Part shown: positions 26,169-38,709 of the stretch, piece after piece
How the letters are laid out: each line of letters opens with the position of its first letter
How positions within the stretch are numbered: position 1 is the first letter of the stretch
Origin: Branchiostoma floridae
Lineage: Eukaryota; Chordata; Leptocardii; Amphioxiformes; Branchiostomatidae
Direction: 5' to 3'
DNA length: 58,723 bases
NCBI RefSeq assembly: GCF_000003815.2
Contig: NC_049982.1
Location: 15,484,769 to 15,543,491 of the forward strand
Made by a program: the position numbers and the translations under genes
The notes under the pieces: model-generated
Told to the model about the DNA's origin: nothing
The model's database searches: none
The model's input: the letters and a program-made list of their open reading frames with translations, nothing else

Positions 26169-27460
26169 GTGAGGCAGCACATTCCATGGTGGATTAGGTA
26201 TGTAAACCAGTGGTTAGCCCTGGGAGATGGCAATCCCATGGTTGAGGGGAGGGCCAGTCCAGGTCAGCAGAGGAGTCCAGCTCATCAGCAGGGGGAATCC
26301 TCGGTGGTGCAGGGATGGGACCGTGGGGAGCACGGAGCTTCATGTTCAAACCTGGCCCTGGGTCTGCCGTACTCAGTTGTGGAACAAATTGGAAAAGTTT
26401 TCTCATGTTAATTCCAGGAAAAGGTTGAAGGTTGGGAGACAATCAGAAAACCTCTAACTGCATGCATGGAGGGTGTTCAGACTGCAGTACATTGTGCTCC
26501 CATCTTTAGTCAGTGCATCAAGAGGAAATTTATCATATCTGAAGACCGCGAAAAGGAAAGGGGTCTGACATGTATTTGTATATGCCATAAAACATGGGCT
26601 GATAAGAGAACAGGCAACTCCTCCTATGGATGGTCATTTAAAAGTGCATTCCCATGCATTAAGCTTCTCTATCCTGCCTTACCATAGAATGGTTTAGGAT
26701 ACATAAGAAGAGTGCAAAATATAGTAATTGATAATGAGACTTTGATTGCATAGTATTATTACTAACATTTACTACATATCATATCTACAATGTACATGTG
26801 CCCTCTCTGGTACAATATGCCAGTTCTTGAAGGGTAACACTCACTCAACCCATGGAGTAGTGATGTTGATGTAAGATTGCTTTGCTATGGTTAAGACGCA
26901 CAGGCTAATCAAAACCTGGTAGGACTTTTCAAGCTTGTAATGATGGATTGTTAGAGGGTTACTTGTGCAGGCAGAGAATGTTAATAAGTAGGAAGGATAT
27001 CCCAGAGGTATGTCTTTTAAGGACACATCTGCAGAATTTGAACTAGCTTTGGTGATGTTCAGCACTTGACTTTCATGTTTATTTCTTTGCCCTCTAAAAA
27101 GTACATCAGGAAAGCCATAAACAAATCAGATAGCAAACATTTTCTAGCAAATGTAAAGTATTCCCCTACCCCTATTTTCACAAAGTGCTGTATCATATGC
27201 CAGTGCATGCACATCTCGATCACATGAGGACAATGCATGGTACTAGTCTTTTCTGGTGATCAGGTTGATTCACCATCATGATGCTAAGATGACTTTGTTT
27301 TCTTTACTGTGAATACTATGTAGTTCTTGTAATTTGTGCAGTGGTTTTACATTAAGTTTTGTATGTTCCTGGTTTTCCCAGTGACCGCTTCATGCAAATT
27401 TGTATTATAAACCAGTATTTTTCAAATGAAATATTGTACAATATCTGACTATATAGGTCT
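26169..27460. other. GC-richer patch then unique DNA
   Basis: About 26190-26380 is clearly richer in G and C than its surroundings, with overlapping open frames of 76 to 86 codons on both strands. A tRNA-like B-box resemblance (GTTCAAACCTGG at about 26344) hints at a tRNA-derived SINE, but no matching A box, tail or target duplication was found. The rest is featureless. Confidence 0.35.
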
Positions 27461-27525
27461 ACCGCAAACTTAAAACCAGCACGAACACTCACAACTCCAA
27501 AATTAAATCACCACAAATTTAGAAA
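27461..27525. mobile_element. Decayed copy of the 49.4 kb MITE
   Basis: ACCGCAAACTTAAAACCAGC and the CACGAACA after it match, on the opposite strand, the 'CGCGGTGGTTTTAAGTTCGCGG' core of the element at 49381-49594 with about four differences in 27 bases. A second block, AAATCACCACAAATTT, follows. Most changed bases are at CG dinucleotides, as expected from methylation decay. Ends could not be defined. Confidence 0.6.
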
Positions 27526-27898
27526 GGCATTTTAATACCGGAATCTATACTATGGAACTTATCAAACCAGTGATCTGGTCAATAAGGAAATGGAAGTATC
27601 CCTAAGTATGTATATCAGATAAGGTACTATTATTTTGTATACAGGAATCCCTGATATTAAAACTTCTAGCAATACTCTACTGGAAACTTCATCCACAACT
27701 CACTGCTAATCACATTGTATTAGGTGCCGTTACAACCTAATGGGTCAGTAGCATTAGTGTACAGGGACTGGAGCTGGTATTACTATGCAAAAAATTCATC
27801 TGGGAGTTATGAACTGCTCCAATAGGGTCAAGAGACAAGTAATTTCCCTGGGCTGTCAATCCCACGCATGGGGTGCTTCCAAAGCCTGGGTCAGGAGG

Positions 27899-27949
27899 GG
27901 GGAGGATTCATCATGGATGCTGCCCCCATGAGGAGGATGAATCCCTCCT
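27899..27949. repeat. Imperfect hairpin
   Basis: GGATTCATCATGG on the left pairs with CCATGA and then GATGAATCC on the right, with a GGAG bulge between the two right-hand parts. The loop is short and GC-rich. It could be a small fold-back relic or a chance hairpin in GC-rich DNA. Confidence 0.4.
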
Positions 27950-28333
27950 GGGACATGACAGGTGCTAATCAGTACTTTGTGGAAAAGACACTGGCTTTAC
28001 TGAATATTATTGCATCGTGATCACTGTCAAGGCCAAGGGACAAAAGCCATCAAGTTGAGAGGGTAGGCTGAGTTAAGAAAAATTCTCCCTCGTCTGTATT
28101 CCATCATCTAGACTCACATGAACATTGTACCTCCCCCAATAGAAATGCCTCTGCTTATTACACGACGTGTAGGTACAGGTAATGATTGTCTTTCCCATTC
28201 CATGGTTGCTGCAGGGTAGAGATGTACTGATAGTGATGTACTAATGACCATTATCATTACAAGCCCATTAGGGCCTTGGCTGTGGGTAATTTGATTTGGA
28301 GCTGTTCTATACCTGATAGGAATAAATACTAGA

Positions 28334-28385
28334 ACATTCTTTCATTTGTTCATTAATTCATTCAATCATTCATTTATTCATTCTC
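28334..28385. repeat. (ATTC)n-like imperfect tetranucleotide array
   Basis: Repeated CATTCATT/CATTAATTCATTCA units over about 50 bases, imperfect. Confidence 0.8.
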
Positions 28386-31300
28386 AGTGCACTCTTTTAT
28401 CAAAGTCATCTTTAACTATGATTTTGCTGCTTATAAGTTATATGGTAAAGTGAAAATGTAGATGTGCAACACTGTGTATCTAGCCAACATATATACCTAT
28501 CAAATCAGAAGACATCATAAATCTCCCCAAAGAGTTGGTATTTGATAGAGAACTTTTCTAGAGAATTTTTGCCGAGAGAGAAGAAAGAAACAAGCATTGA
28601 CAGGACCTGCTTGTTGGTCAATGGTATCACTATGTAGCTGGAACATTGGATTTATGGTTGACTTGAAAACAATATGAAAGGTAGAAAGTCAAGCAAGACA
28701 AAGAAGGAAAAATCAATGAGGCTGCCTGACAGTTATCAAGATAAAGTGGTCCTTGGCACTGATAAACTCAATATTAGGGGCATAGTTGCAGGGGAACACC
28801 CTGCAACTGTGATACGTACCCAGCTATGAACACAGATATCTCCTGGTTGCCACTGGGGGTAGGGGCAACAAATCTGTTTTGAACTTACTGTGAGCTGATA
28901 AGGAAATCCTGCTGCAAGTTGTGGTCTTGAGATAACAGGAGGGCTTTTGAGCAGGCCAAAAGGGAAAGGAAACATCAACATTTTTATAGGCAAAATGCAA
29001 GGTTTTCCATAATTATGATATTACAAACTGTCTTGATACCATGTAGTTCTTTTCTGTAATAGATTGCAATATATCCAAGATAATGGTAGCAGAAAGGAGT
29101 GCCTGTATCGCATCCATTGCTGTGCAAGATTGGAATTTGGAGTCATTTGTTTTGCGATATTGAGATAAATAGGCTGTAGAATGATGACTTGCGACCCACA
29201 TTCCAGCAAATTATCCAAAATGCCGTCTCTTTTGGTAGTGCATAAAAGGAAAAGATTATGTATTACAATGAATAAGACAAAAAGTATAATCATCAGCTTT
29301 GTGTAATCAAAGTCCTTTAACCTAAACAAAAGTTTGAACGTTTATTATAATTGTTTGTTTGGTGGGCTGACAAAATGAAAACATGCATATAAAACATACC
29401 AGCATCTAGTTCTGTTTAGGATGGATGTTAGTGGTTGAAAATCAGATGATCCTTGATGGTATCAAAGGCTTACTGGAATAGCCTACGACAAAGCTCAATC
29501 CTTTTGTTGTTGTCCTGTTGACCTCAATACTGTCAGCATCCTCCAAAAAGGCCATTTACAACTAATACGGCTGTTACTCGGAAAAAAAGAATACAGGGCA
29601 AGGTGGTAAGCAAGAGATAAAAACATTCAGAAATAACATTCTGTCGAAGAATCATGTTAACTGAAAAATTGGTGAGGAGCTATCGTGAACTTAACTTGGT
29701 TTACTTATTACTGACCTGCTGACTTGTCCCACTTTGTTTTTTTGTAAATAGTCCCTTAGGGACTGTTTTTGCAATGCTTTGGATGTTTCAAGGGCACATG
29801 TGCCTGTATAGATCACTCTAAATTACATGTTCTCTTGGTTACTTGTTAAGGCTGTTTTTGGGTGAAAAACATCAAAGAGCTATGTGGTTTTATGTAATAC
29901 TATCAAATCCTCTCCCTGCTGTGTCTTGAAGAAGATTTGTCATTTATGGATTTGTCCCCCTGATGGAAAGTAGGTTGCGGGGTGGACGATTGATGATGGC
30001 TACCTCTGAGTTTGCAGGGAAGAGGATTGATGGAAATATTGAGTCAAAGGGTAACACATTCTACATGTTGTCTTGGTAATGGGCAAGGCTTTATCTTTGG
30101 GGAGGCAACTTTCAATTAAGGGAACCCCATAAATCAAAGGAAGCCAGGTTTTGTTTCGCTTCCAATTAAAGGAAAGTAAGGTAGTACTTGTAGCTGACCT
30201 CACCCTGGACTTCTGTCTCCAGGACGGTGATTTGTCAAAAGTTTTGTGCCAGATGCCCACCATCTCAGTGAAATATTGACCAAGGCAATGGTTGATTGCT
30301 GCTTGGAAAATACAGCATACTTGTAGTCTGTCAATAGATATTCATGGTAGTAGAATTTGTCTCATACAGATGGGAAAGAAGTCTGTAAGATATAATGGAA
30401 CCAACCATTCCTACCTGGCCTGATTAACTCAATGAGTTCCTCTATGACTGAGTTCCTCTTTGAAAGTATTTTGAGATTGTTTTCATATGAATAGGTTCAC
30501 AATACAGAGTTGAGGTTAAAAAGCGCCACCTATGTGCCAGTTGTAAATTGCACGTTAACTACACACTGTAACACTTAGCTGAAGCAAATGGATTAAGTCA
30601 TTGTGTGCAAGAGGGGATCGAAATTTCAGCTAATTTACTGTTTCCTGCCTATCCTTTATTTTTCAAATCTTATTCCAAGTAAGATAGCATTCCGATTCAG
30701 ACATCTAATCTTTTATGCCAACTCTGTCTATTTTCCACTGAAATTCATTTGAGAATGTTGCGCAGAAAATAAAGTGCATTGTTAGTGTGACCAAGGATGT
30801 TCTATTCTCCTTCGTGTGACCTTATTAGAGACTGGTTATCCTGTCCATTACTCAGTTTGTCTACCAATTAAGTTGCCCTACACAAACATAGGGAAAAGGG
30901 TTTATTTTTCAGTGATCCTTCAAGTGACCCAAGAAGCTACTGGGTGAAATGAGACTTCTTGTGTTATCATAACAGGCCCTGAATGGCCCTTCCTGCTGCA
31001 GTACCTATTAACTTTCCTACCTTTGTTTGACACCTTCTAGTAAATAGCTGCACTGTGTACATAGCCAAGCTGCAGAACACAGCAAAACATGCCATTTAAT
31101 TGGGAGAGTGTTCCTTGACATGTCTGTATAGCCCCAGAAATGGTCACTAGCTGCAGAAAGTGAGGTGGACCCTCACATCAGGTGAACATGGTGTTTCGTC
31201 ATAAGCATATCAGGTTCTGTTACGGTCCGAGAAAAGAAATGTGAGGACTTAGGAACATGTACAAAGGGTGGTATCACATGCCTGATGTTTTTCACACATG

Positions 31301-33296
31301 ATTTGCTTCATATGTTCATAGTGTTTACGTGCATCAGGAGAAAATCTGCACCCCCAGACAGCTGACGTCACCAAATGAAAATGATCGTCTCAGCTTACGT
31401 TGCTGGTCTTCTACATACAAATACGCTCACTGATCAGTCATGATAGTTTGTGATGAATCCTAATTACGTATACAAATCTGATTCAAGATAACTATATTCA
31501 GTCAAAATATCTGTTTACATCAATTTTTTTTCAAGTTGTCCTTTTTTCCAGTTGTATCTTTTTTCTATCTTTAAATCCTGGGCGTAATTGTCTTTGATTG
31601 AATAGGAAAATCTTATACCACCTTGTCTGACAGAATTACACGTTTCGCTTATTACATTTAGGGAGTCTACACTGCACAAATAATGGAAATGCAAGCCCAA
31701 TGCAACAGACAATTCGGCAATCCTTGGACGACATGGCCTGCAATTATGTCTTGAATATGGGGTTCTCCTGAAATCTATTAAGAGACGAAAAAATTGTCTT
31801 AAAATCAGGTCTACTCTGAGTACTGAATGGCATGTGTCCACAACAGGGTGAGTACCTTTCAACCCCTTTTGTTCTGGGTTGATGCAGGAGAAGTCTAGGT
31901 GAAACAGAATCCAATCTGGTTGGGCGCAGGGAGAATACCCTCTGCAAACATGTTTACCGGCTCTTTGGTGAAGAAAAATGAAGAACAAAAGTAAGGGAGG
32001 CTGACCACATTGTCAGGCCAGTGGCCTGGCAGGACTGATAGGGATGTTCTCAAAACTTTGCATTGTGCACTCAACATGCAGCATTTTGTTAAAAGCCAAA
32101 AGGAAGCTAAAATATCAAATGGTTTCAAAGATGCACAATTAAGTATTGATTACAAGTAGTATTCCCAAATTTAAAAGGTGTAACCATCTATAGTAAAGGT
32201 GTATGGTGTATATTGAAAATCTGGGTTCAATTTCTATCTCTATTGATTCATCATTTTTTACTCTTTTGTTGTGCTAGGTTTGATTTATTTCTGGCTTGAA
32301 ATATTTTTATTACCTCTATGCACAAAATAGCTCTTTGGACTTAACACATAGGACTGAAAAACAAGCTATGAAAAATATTCTGGCCCTCAAGATTTCCAAT
32401 ATGTATGTTCTTGTACTTATTGAGATTTATGTGTTTGTACTTTGGATGTGCGTCTTCATTTCGGTTGAACTTTACGCAGGGCTGTCCCATTACCTGTGTC
32501 CCACCAGCATTTCCATCCTCAAGCAAAATCAATAGAAAACTCTTTTGGTGGTAACCAAGCAGTACGTTGCAAACTTTGTCTCTGTCATCCGTGCGGTCTT
32601 GGACAGTTCATAAGGATTACTTCAGCCAACAAACAAAGGTGTGGCAGCCATGGTGCTGAAATGCCATCCCATACATCCCAAGAAAAGATAACAGGACATC
32701 GTTTGCAATTCAGTAATGTTGAGATGGCATGAGCAAAACCTTGCCACTAAGATTGCTCATGTTGTGGTTTTCCATATCAATGAATCAAAAAGTCCTGATG
32801 TACTGAAGTCTAAAAACCTGTTTTGTACCTATCACATCCCAGGAGCAGTGATGCTAAAAGTGAATTTCACAATCAAGACCAGCTCACAACTTAAATGCCA
32901 CCCATGATAGTTTGATTTATTACTTACAATTTTGGGGGTGGCCTACAAATCAACCAGAGAACTTAACAATCAATCCCTGTCCACTAACTCCGACCTGATC
33001 CTTTCAATTAAGTCTCTGTCCCACTTTGGCTCCAGGAAGACTAGTATTACTTGGGAGAGCTTGATTAAGTCTTCCATTGGTAAATAACATACATGTATTA
33101 TGGAGATGTGAGAGAGGGGTCTGTGAATCAATTTTCTTCATATCCTCAAAGTCAGCATGTTATTAAGAGGATTGCTCCCACGATCCAGAGCACAGACAAA
33201 TGGCTCAGAAATACCTTCTGCATGGACATAACTTCCCAGTAAACATGATAAAACAATTTTGATCACATGGATTGGTATTTTTTGTGTACTTTTCAG
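28386..33296. other. Unique non-coding DNA
   Basis: The longest uninterrupted frame in the window (157 codons, minus strand, 31515-31988) lies here but has no recognisable domain or splice context. A minus-strand frame starting MVGIWHKTFDKSPSW at 30263 and ending at a GTGAGG donor at 30203 is a weak first-exon possibility. A perfect CRE is at 31363. Confidence 0.45.
31363..31370. promoter_or_regulatory. Perfect CRE palindrome
   Basis: Fourth perfect TGACGTCA, inside CAGCTGACGTCACC, where it overlaps a CAGCTG E-box. The overlap makes it the most site-like of the four. No promoter is visible. Confidence 0.25.
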
Positions 33297-33329
33297 TTGA
33301 TTGACTGATGAGAAACTGCTCCTGGCTCA

Positions 33330-33459
33330 ATGGAACTCCTTGGAGATGAAATCCAAACACATTTTTTCAAAAATCTTCAATTCGGTTGTCTGTCATTGGC
33401 TGGATCCCTGAAAACATATCAATGTCTTAATGGGTGTGAAAATCAGGCCAAAGTTGAAG
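33330..33459 (+). CDS. Candidate first coding exon, unknown protein
   Basis: A strong acceptor (TTTGTGTACTTTTCAG) opens a block at 33297. All frames stop early, and then CTCAATGG gives a fair start context at 33330. The frame begins MELLGDEIQTHFFKN and stays open to GTTGAAG before a GTGAGC donor at 33460 (43 full codons, exit phase 1). This fits an exon carrying a short 5' UTR and the first codons. The frame also continues open past the donor to 33659 (109 codons in total), so the donor may not be used. No signal peptide or domain is seen. Confidence 0.2.
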
Positions 33460-35208
33460 GTGAGCAATTCCCATGGAAATGTCAGCTTCAAGAGATCCAA
33501 TCTCATTCTTGGAGAAAGCCTACGCCATTAATCCAACTGTTATTGGCACTTCCACGGATTTGGTGTCAATCTGTGATGATGAAGTGCTGTGAGAACCATG
33601 CCAATGCTCTAAGCATTTTTTTATCAAATCTTTATTTTGGATCTCACGATTTGAATTAAAAATCAAGCCGTTTATCTGGACTCTATCTATGGCCTGAGGA
33701 CTATGATAAACTAGCTGATATTACATACAAACATAGAGAAAATACCCAGCTGTCTGCCTTGATAGTTTGTGACTGAAAAGTTCTTTGCCAAGTCAGAGTT
33801 TATCCAGTGATCGATTTTCTTCCTCCTCCGTCCAATTATCAGGCACTCTGCTGTACATGTTGCTTGATTATGGCAGCAATCCAGGACAGTTACCAGTCAC
33901 TGCTGCATTTCTACTGCTCCGCACAGTTTTATCACCTGACATACAGAACTGTTAACAGCCTTCATTTTCAGGAAATAGCTCTTCATGGTAGTTGGCTTTC
34001 CAAATTTGCCAGGAGCCTGTCATCTGACTCTGAGAATTGGGTCAATTGCTTTTTCCTTTTTTTCCGTTCAGAAACCTAGCAGAAATCCGTGTCCGAGTCA
34101 GGCACATCTTGCAACAGAATCACTTCAGATAGCAAAGATGTATCAGCAAATGATACCAGCAATTGTTTAAAAAAAATAGCCTTGACATGTCCAACCTCTG
34201 CAAGACAGGGAACAATGGACGCTAAACCAGATAGTGAGTGAGTGAGTGAGCCATACCTTGCTACCATCCTCATGTATACCTAGATTAATTGGAGTGTATA
34301 AAAGTTTATAATTATTGGAGAGACTTCCTAACCATGAACAGTTTATCTGTTTTTCACTAAAATGAATTTCCTTTTGCTGAGAACATTTACTCCCCAAAAG
34401 AGGTTATAAGAATACATTTGTTCAAATCAGTTTTTTTGGGCAGATTATATAAGAGGTAAAATGTGTAATTTTTTTCCAGTTCGTTGCTTGTTGATGATAG
34501 CCTCCAGTATCTTGAGAGTGAAAATGTTTTTCATCAACATTATGACACCTTTATACCTTCCAATTGCTATTTTTTATTTTAACCCAATAATCTTGAAAAA
34601 GATAAAAGCACTGACCCATGAAATATGGCCATCATGCATTGCTGGAACATTAGTTACCTTCTTTAATTCTGGCAAGGGTGGCCTAGATTTCTACCATGAA
34701 TTATATATTGAATTTCATTTCTTGCACAGAGCACAAAGGAAAGAACCTTTTACCTTTACCAGGTACAAAACAATTTTTATTTCTTTAGAGAGCTCCAAGA
34801 GTACTGAGTGTTGGTCGACCAGCAGAGTGAGGGAGTGCTAATGAAGCATGAAATATGTAGCAGGGTTGAGCTGATGTAGCCTACACCAGGGAGCCAAGGC
34901 ATGCCAAAAGGCTAGGGTAAGCCTACTGGCATGACCTCTATTTGTGGGAGAGCATAAAGTGCCTCCCATCGGTAGGCTAGAGGTACTCTGCCAAGATGTG
35001 TTCCATGTAACATGGAGGGGGGGCAGCCTGTGTTTGAATGACCTTCCTGGGAGGGCATTGTATGCATAAATTAACGAAGTTAACTCCAACTAGAAGAAAT
35101 TTATAAATCTAGTCTCCACTCAAGGACATTTTACTCACTGGCAGGGAGCTTTTAATGCATGTAGTTAAATAATTGTAAAAACTGGCTGTCTGCTAGTAGC
35201 CTGGACTT
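33460..35208. other. Unique non-coding DNA
   Basis: A 126-codon plus-strand frame at 34461-34841 starts near an acceptor (TTTTTTTCCAG) and passes a weak GTACAA donor after TTTACCAG. It is hydrophobic in places but unrecognised. A short (GTGA)n run is at 34233-34250. The stretch 34860-35060 is GC-richer with no identified feature. Confidence 0.4.
34233..34250 (+). repeat. (AGTG)n short tandem run
   Basis: Four and a half AGTG units. Contains repeated GTGAGT donor-like words, a source of false splice calls. Confidence 0.85.
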
Positions 35209-35297
35209 CAGCCTTGTTCGCTTTATTCCGCTCCCGAAAGTCGCTACTCGCCAACGAGTAATGACCTTCGGGAGCGAAAAAAAAGCGAACAAGGCTG
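35209..35297. mobile_element. Fold-back element, about 42-bp arms
   Basis: The left arm (35209-35250) begins CAGCCTTGTTCGCTT and holds GCTCCCGAAAGTCGCTACTC. The right arm (35255-35297) is its near complement: GAGTAATGACCTTCGGGAGC, an A-run, GCGAACAAGGCTG. Only about four bases separate the arms, so a transcript would form one long hairpin. CpG-rich arms in an AT-rich region and the lack of coding sequence fit a MITE or fold-back transposon. No clear target duplication was found, and the pairing fades outside the arms. Confidence 0.75.
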
Positions 35298-36377
35298 GAC
35301 TCTGATAGTAAAAAATCTTCTACGGTAACTTGAGTAAACAAGTAATTTCAAAGATTATAAGATTTCCTGAAATGAAGCTAAGCCTGCATACAAGGAATAC
35401 ACAGTTAGATACATTTTGTAATTTCAATAGGCCATAGTACTGCAATAATCAAGAGGTACCATAGCATCCGTCTAACTAGATCTTCTGTGATGTCATATTG
35501 AAGTCCTTGATACTGTACCAGTTGTTGGGTAGGCAACTCAGTTGGGGGCAAAAGTTGTGCACATAAATCTTCTATGTAATGGGAGGGCAACACGTACTCC
35601 CTGAAGGGTGTGAATAGTAATATCCATGATCCTCCAGAGTACTGCACTGTTTATAGCGGTTGCACTGCTCTAGTCTTGATAGATGGTGACAAAGTTTGGT
35701 CGGGTCTGATTCCCAGCTCCCGCGTCCTTCTGTGGTTTACGTGCTGCTCCTCAAATTGATGGTGCTACTGTTGGAGATGAAATTGGAGCTTGATGAAAAA
35801 TGACACAGAAGCACATGTAGTGATGATATGGTACTTTTGGTTGATGATTCTGAAATTTTCCAGCTCAAGTTGTCGCCCTGGGCAGAAAGACAACTCCACT
35901 CCATACAGGTGATACATTGGGATACTAGCTTTTTGAAGGGGACCATAATTCATAGCCTTGCCAAGAATGCAGAATTGCACATCTACATGAATATGAGCAT
36001 TCTGTTGCATGGAAAACTTTGTATACACATGAAGGACATATGCAAATTGTTTTTAAATGTTAAGAAATCATTGACAAAGCAGCTGTTGCATGCAGAATTG
36101 TCTTGTTTGAAATTGTCTTAGACTATTGATTATGTGATTATCTTGATTCTGAATCACAAGACTGGTTGAAAACGCAGCCTAGCCAAGAAACATAATATTA
36201 TACATGTAGTTCAGTCTGAAGCTTAACTTAATATGCACCCCACATGCTGTTAAAAGATGTAAAGTTAAAGCTGCCAGTTTTCTGTTTGAGATGAGCCATA
36301 AGCAAGTTACAGAACAAAAAGAGATAGAGGCAACCTACAGTTCAGTAATGGTTCAAGCCAATCAGCTTCTTATTCAG

Positions 36378-36420
36378 CTTGTACTCCCAAAGCTAAAACT
36401 GTGGTGGTCTCTTAGTGAAG
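36378..36420 (+). CDS. Candidate 43-nt exon, unknown protein
   Basis: A fair acceptor (CAGCTTCTTATTCAG) and a good donor (GTGAAG followed by GTAAAG) enclose LVLPKLKLWWSLSE plus one base (phase 0 to 1). Several other AG sites lie just upstream, so the start is uncertain. No homology is recognised. Confidence 0.17.
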
Positions 36421-36987
36421 GTAAAGGTCTACTAGGTATCTCCTCATGAGCAATGTTCTGTAACTTTTCCTTTAAAAAAAGACAAGTCATTACATTGTAC
36501 TACCAGTAGTATGATTCCCTGAAGTAATTTAACAACCCTGTCAGGAGTATGCTGTAGAAAACTTAAAGCCTGGCACGATCCTGTTACAAAAAAATCAATA
36601 CCTCAATTTCATGACAAATAACACAGAACACGAAACAAGCTTTCTGTGGCAGTTGATCCAGCAAGCCCACAACTGGCACAAGGAGATAGAACGTGCGAAT
36701 CCATCTGTATCAGGCTTTCCATTTTAACTCTGAGTTGCACTCAATATTTCTCCTGCCCCTTTGTTTGTGACATATCCATCGAGTGGTGGTTGCCTGCACT
36801 TATGGACGTTGGAATGACTTCAAACTGGGAACTCCCATTTTCGAGTCAGTGCTTCTTACAAAATGTAGCTTGTGACAGTGAGGAAAAATTGGTACCAAGC
36901 AACAATACCTGGGGATTCAATGAAACCAATAAATGTTGAATGCATCGGCATCCATGTCATTTAGTCACCCAATACTTGTGGCGTTGA

Positions 36988-37142
36988 TACTCCCCAAGGA
37001 GAGGGTCGGTTGATGGAGAAAATCATGACCTTTTTCTTATATGCCGTCTTTTTCTGTCAGCTAACCCCTCCAACTGACAGAAAAAGACGGCATATAAGAA
37101 AAAAGTCATGATTTTTACCATCAACCTCTGCTTGGAAAGTAC
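36988..37142. mobile_element. Long fold-back element (53-nt inner arms)
   Basis: The inner arms at 37008-37060 and 37074-37126 are complementary over 53 positions with only three mismatches, around a 13-nt loop (CTAACCCCTCCAA). The arms contain TATATGCCGTCTTTTTCTG. Pairing continues outwards less perfectly, TACTCCCCAAGGAGAGG on the left against CCTCTGCTTGGAAAGTA on the right, interrupted by a four-base insertion in the left arm. There is no coding capacity, and TA flanks are possible. Most likely a fold-back MITE. An expressed copy would give a near-perfect double-stranded RNA hairpin. Confidence 0.82.
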
Positions 37143-37217
37143 AGAGATGACACAATAAGTGATAGATTAACTAAAATTGCATCATTACTATTACTTGAAT
37201 GTACCTTTATCAGTCCA

Positions 37218-37444
37218 NNNNNNNNNNNNNNNNNNNNNNNNNNNNNNNNNNNNNNNNNNNNNNNNNNNNNNNNNNNNNNNNNNNNNNNNNNNNNNNNNNN
37301 NNNNNNNNNNNNNNNNNNNNNNNNNNNNNNNNNNNNNNNNNNNNNNNNNNNNNNNNNNNNNNNNNNNNNNNNNNNNNNNNNNNNNNNNNNNNNNNNNNNN
37401 NNNNNNNNNNNNNNNNNNNNNNNNNNNNNNNNNNNNNNNNNNNN
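37218..37444. other. Assembly gap (227 N)
   Basis: Run of N about 75 bases right of the fold-back. Reading frames across it are artefacts. Confidence 0.98.
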
Positions 37445-38679
37445 ATCACCATTCAGCAGATATATCCAGAATCAATGAGAGCAAGCTGCAAGATCCTAGC
37501 ATGCTCTCCATGATAAAGCCCTTGAAGCAAAATTAGACATTATGTTGGATCTCTTGATATTTCACCCACAGTGCTTCAGATATACATACATGACATTGTA
37601 GTTTAGATGTATGTACTCTAGATCCATATATGAGTACAGTCTACCCTTTTGGATCCATGCCAAAGGGCATCAAATTGAAACAGCTTTACTCTGGAGCCAT
37701 CATAAGGGTGCACAACGAGTGTTTGCTGTGATGTAAAGAGTAATTCTCCCCAAAGTACATCATGTAGTCATGTATGTGGAACTGTTCCTTTACAAAGTCT
37801 TTTGCAGTAACAAGGTTCAACGTCATTCCTCATGATTGCACTGGGTACCCTTAGACTACCACTTAAAAACAAAATGGTTAACTTAAAGAGATCTACCAAT
37901 TAAATGCAGCATCAGTAATCCCTGATGTATGCACACTTCACAATATCCAGGTGTTCTTAAGAAGGCTTGAAAAACATCTAGTGTGGTGGTCTTAAGTTAC
38001 CCTGTAGGATTATGAAAATTGAAATTATGATGAGACATGCTTGATTACACAAAAGTAATCTTTTGGGAGCAGTGGCTTATATAATATAGTATGTACTTTT
38101 TGTACATTTTTGTGTAAAAGACACAAGTTGATGCACTACCATTTTGTCGTCAGGAAGTGCACAAGTCAGTATATGAGGAAGCTTCACTCCTTGTTACTGT
38201 ATCTAGCTGAAGGGCATGACAGAATGTCACATGAGAGGCAGTTTTATGAGAGGCAGAGTAGACTAGAGTGTGTATCAGAGATACATGTACTAGTACCTTT
38301 ATGGTAGCCATCAGGAACATTTGGATGATATGATTCGCTGTGAAACCCCCAGGCAGATGGTCCATCTGTGTATTTGATGTTCAGCAATTCAATCTTTTGC
38401 TTTATGTCCTAAATGGCCATCTTTTACCTTCAGAGATTCGGAAAAGATTGCTGTTTGAAATAGACCTCAATTTTGCATATACTCTCTCACTTTCTTGTGG
38501 CTGTATTCACTGTGTAATCTGAACTTGGCCTGTAGCCACAGAATGCAGCATATTCAATCAAGTGCAATCAGGATATGACTATATCAGCATGTTGCACATG
38601 TATGGTGCACATGTATGGCATGCATGTATTCTTGTGATCATGATGATGATGACATACATGTTTGCACATGTATTTTTTT

Positions 38680-38709
38680 GTAAAGAGCAGCATTGTAAAG
38701 AGCAGCATT
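38680..38709 (+). repeat. 15-bp tandem duplication
   Basis: GTAAAGAGCAGCATT occurs twice in tandem without mismatch. Upstream (38588-38680) GCACATGTATG-like units recur imperfectly. Confidence 0.85.

Noticed and set aside
26341-26360. tRNA gene
   Set aside because: Only a B-box-like word; no cloverleaf or A box could be built.
30204-30263. Minus-strand first exon starting MVGIWHKTFDKSPSW with a GTGAGG donor
   Set aside because: Only 20 codons, no promoter signal, and the frame continues beyond the donor.
31515-31988. 157-codon minus-strand frame
   Set aside because: Longest ungapped frame, but no domain, no splice context and of a length expected about once by chance in a window this size.
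32928-32942. 15-nt minus-strand micro-exon (ATPKI)
   Set aside because: Splice sites are fair, but five codons carry no coding evidence.
34461-34841. 126-codon plus-strand frame after a T-rich acceptor
   Set aside because: Donor is weak, no family is recognised, and similar lengths are expected by chance.
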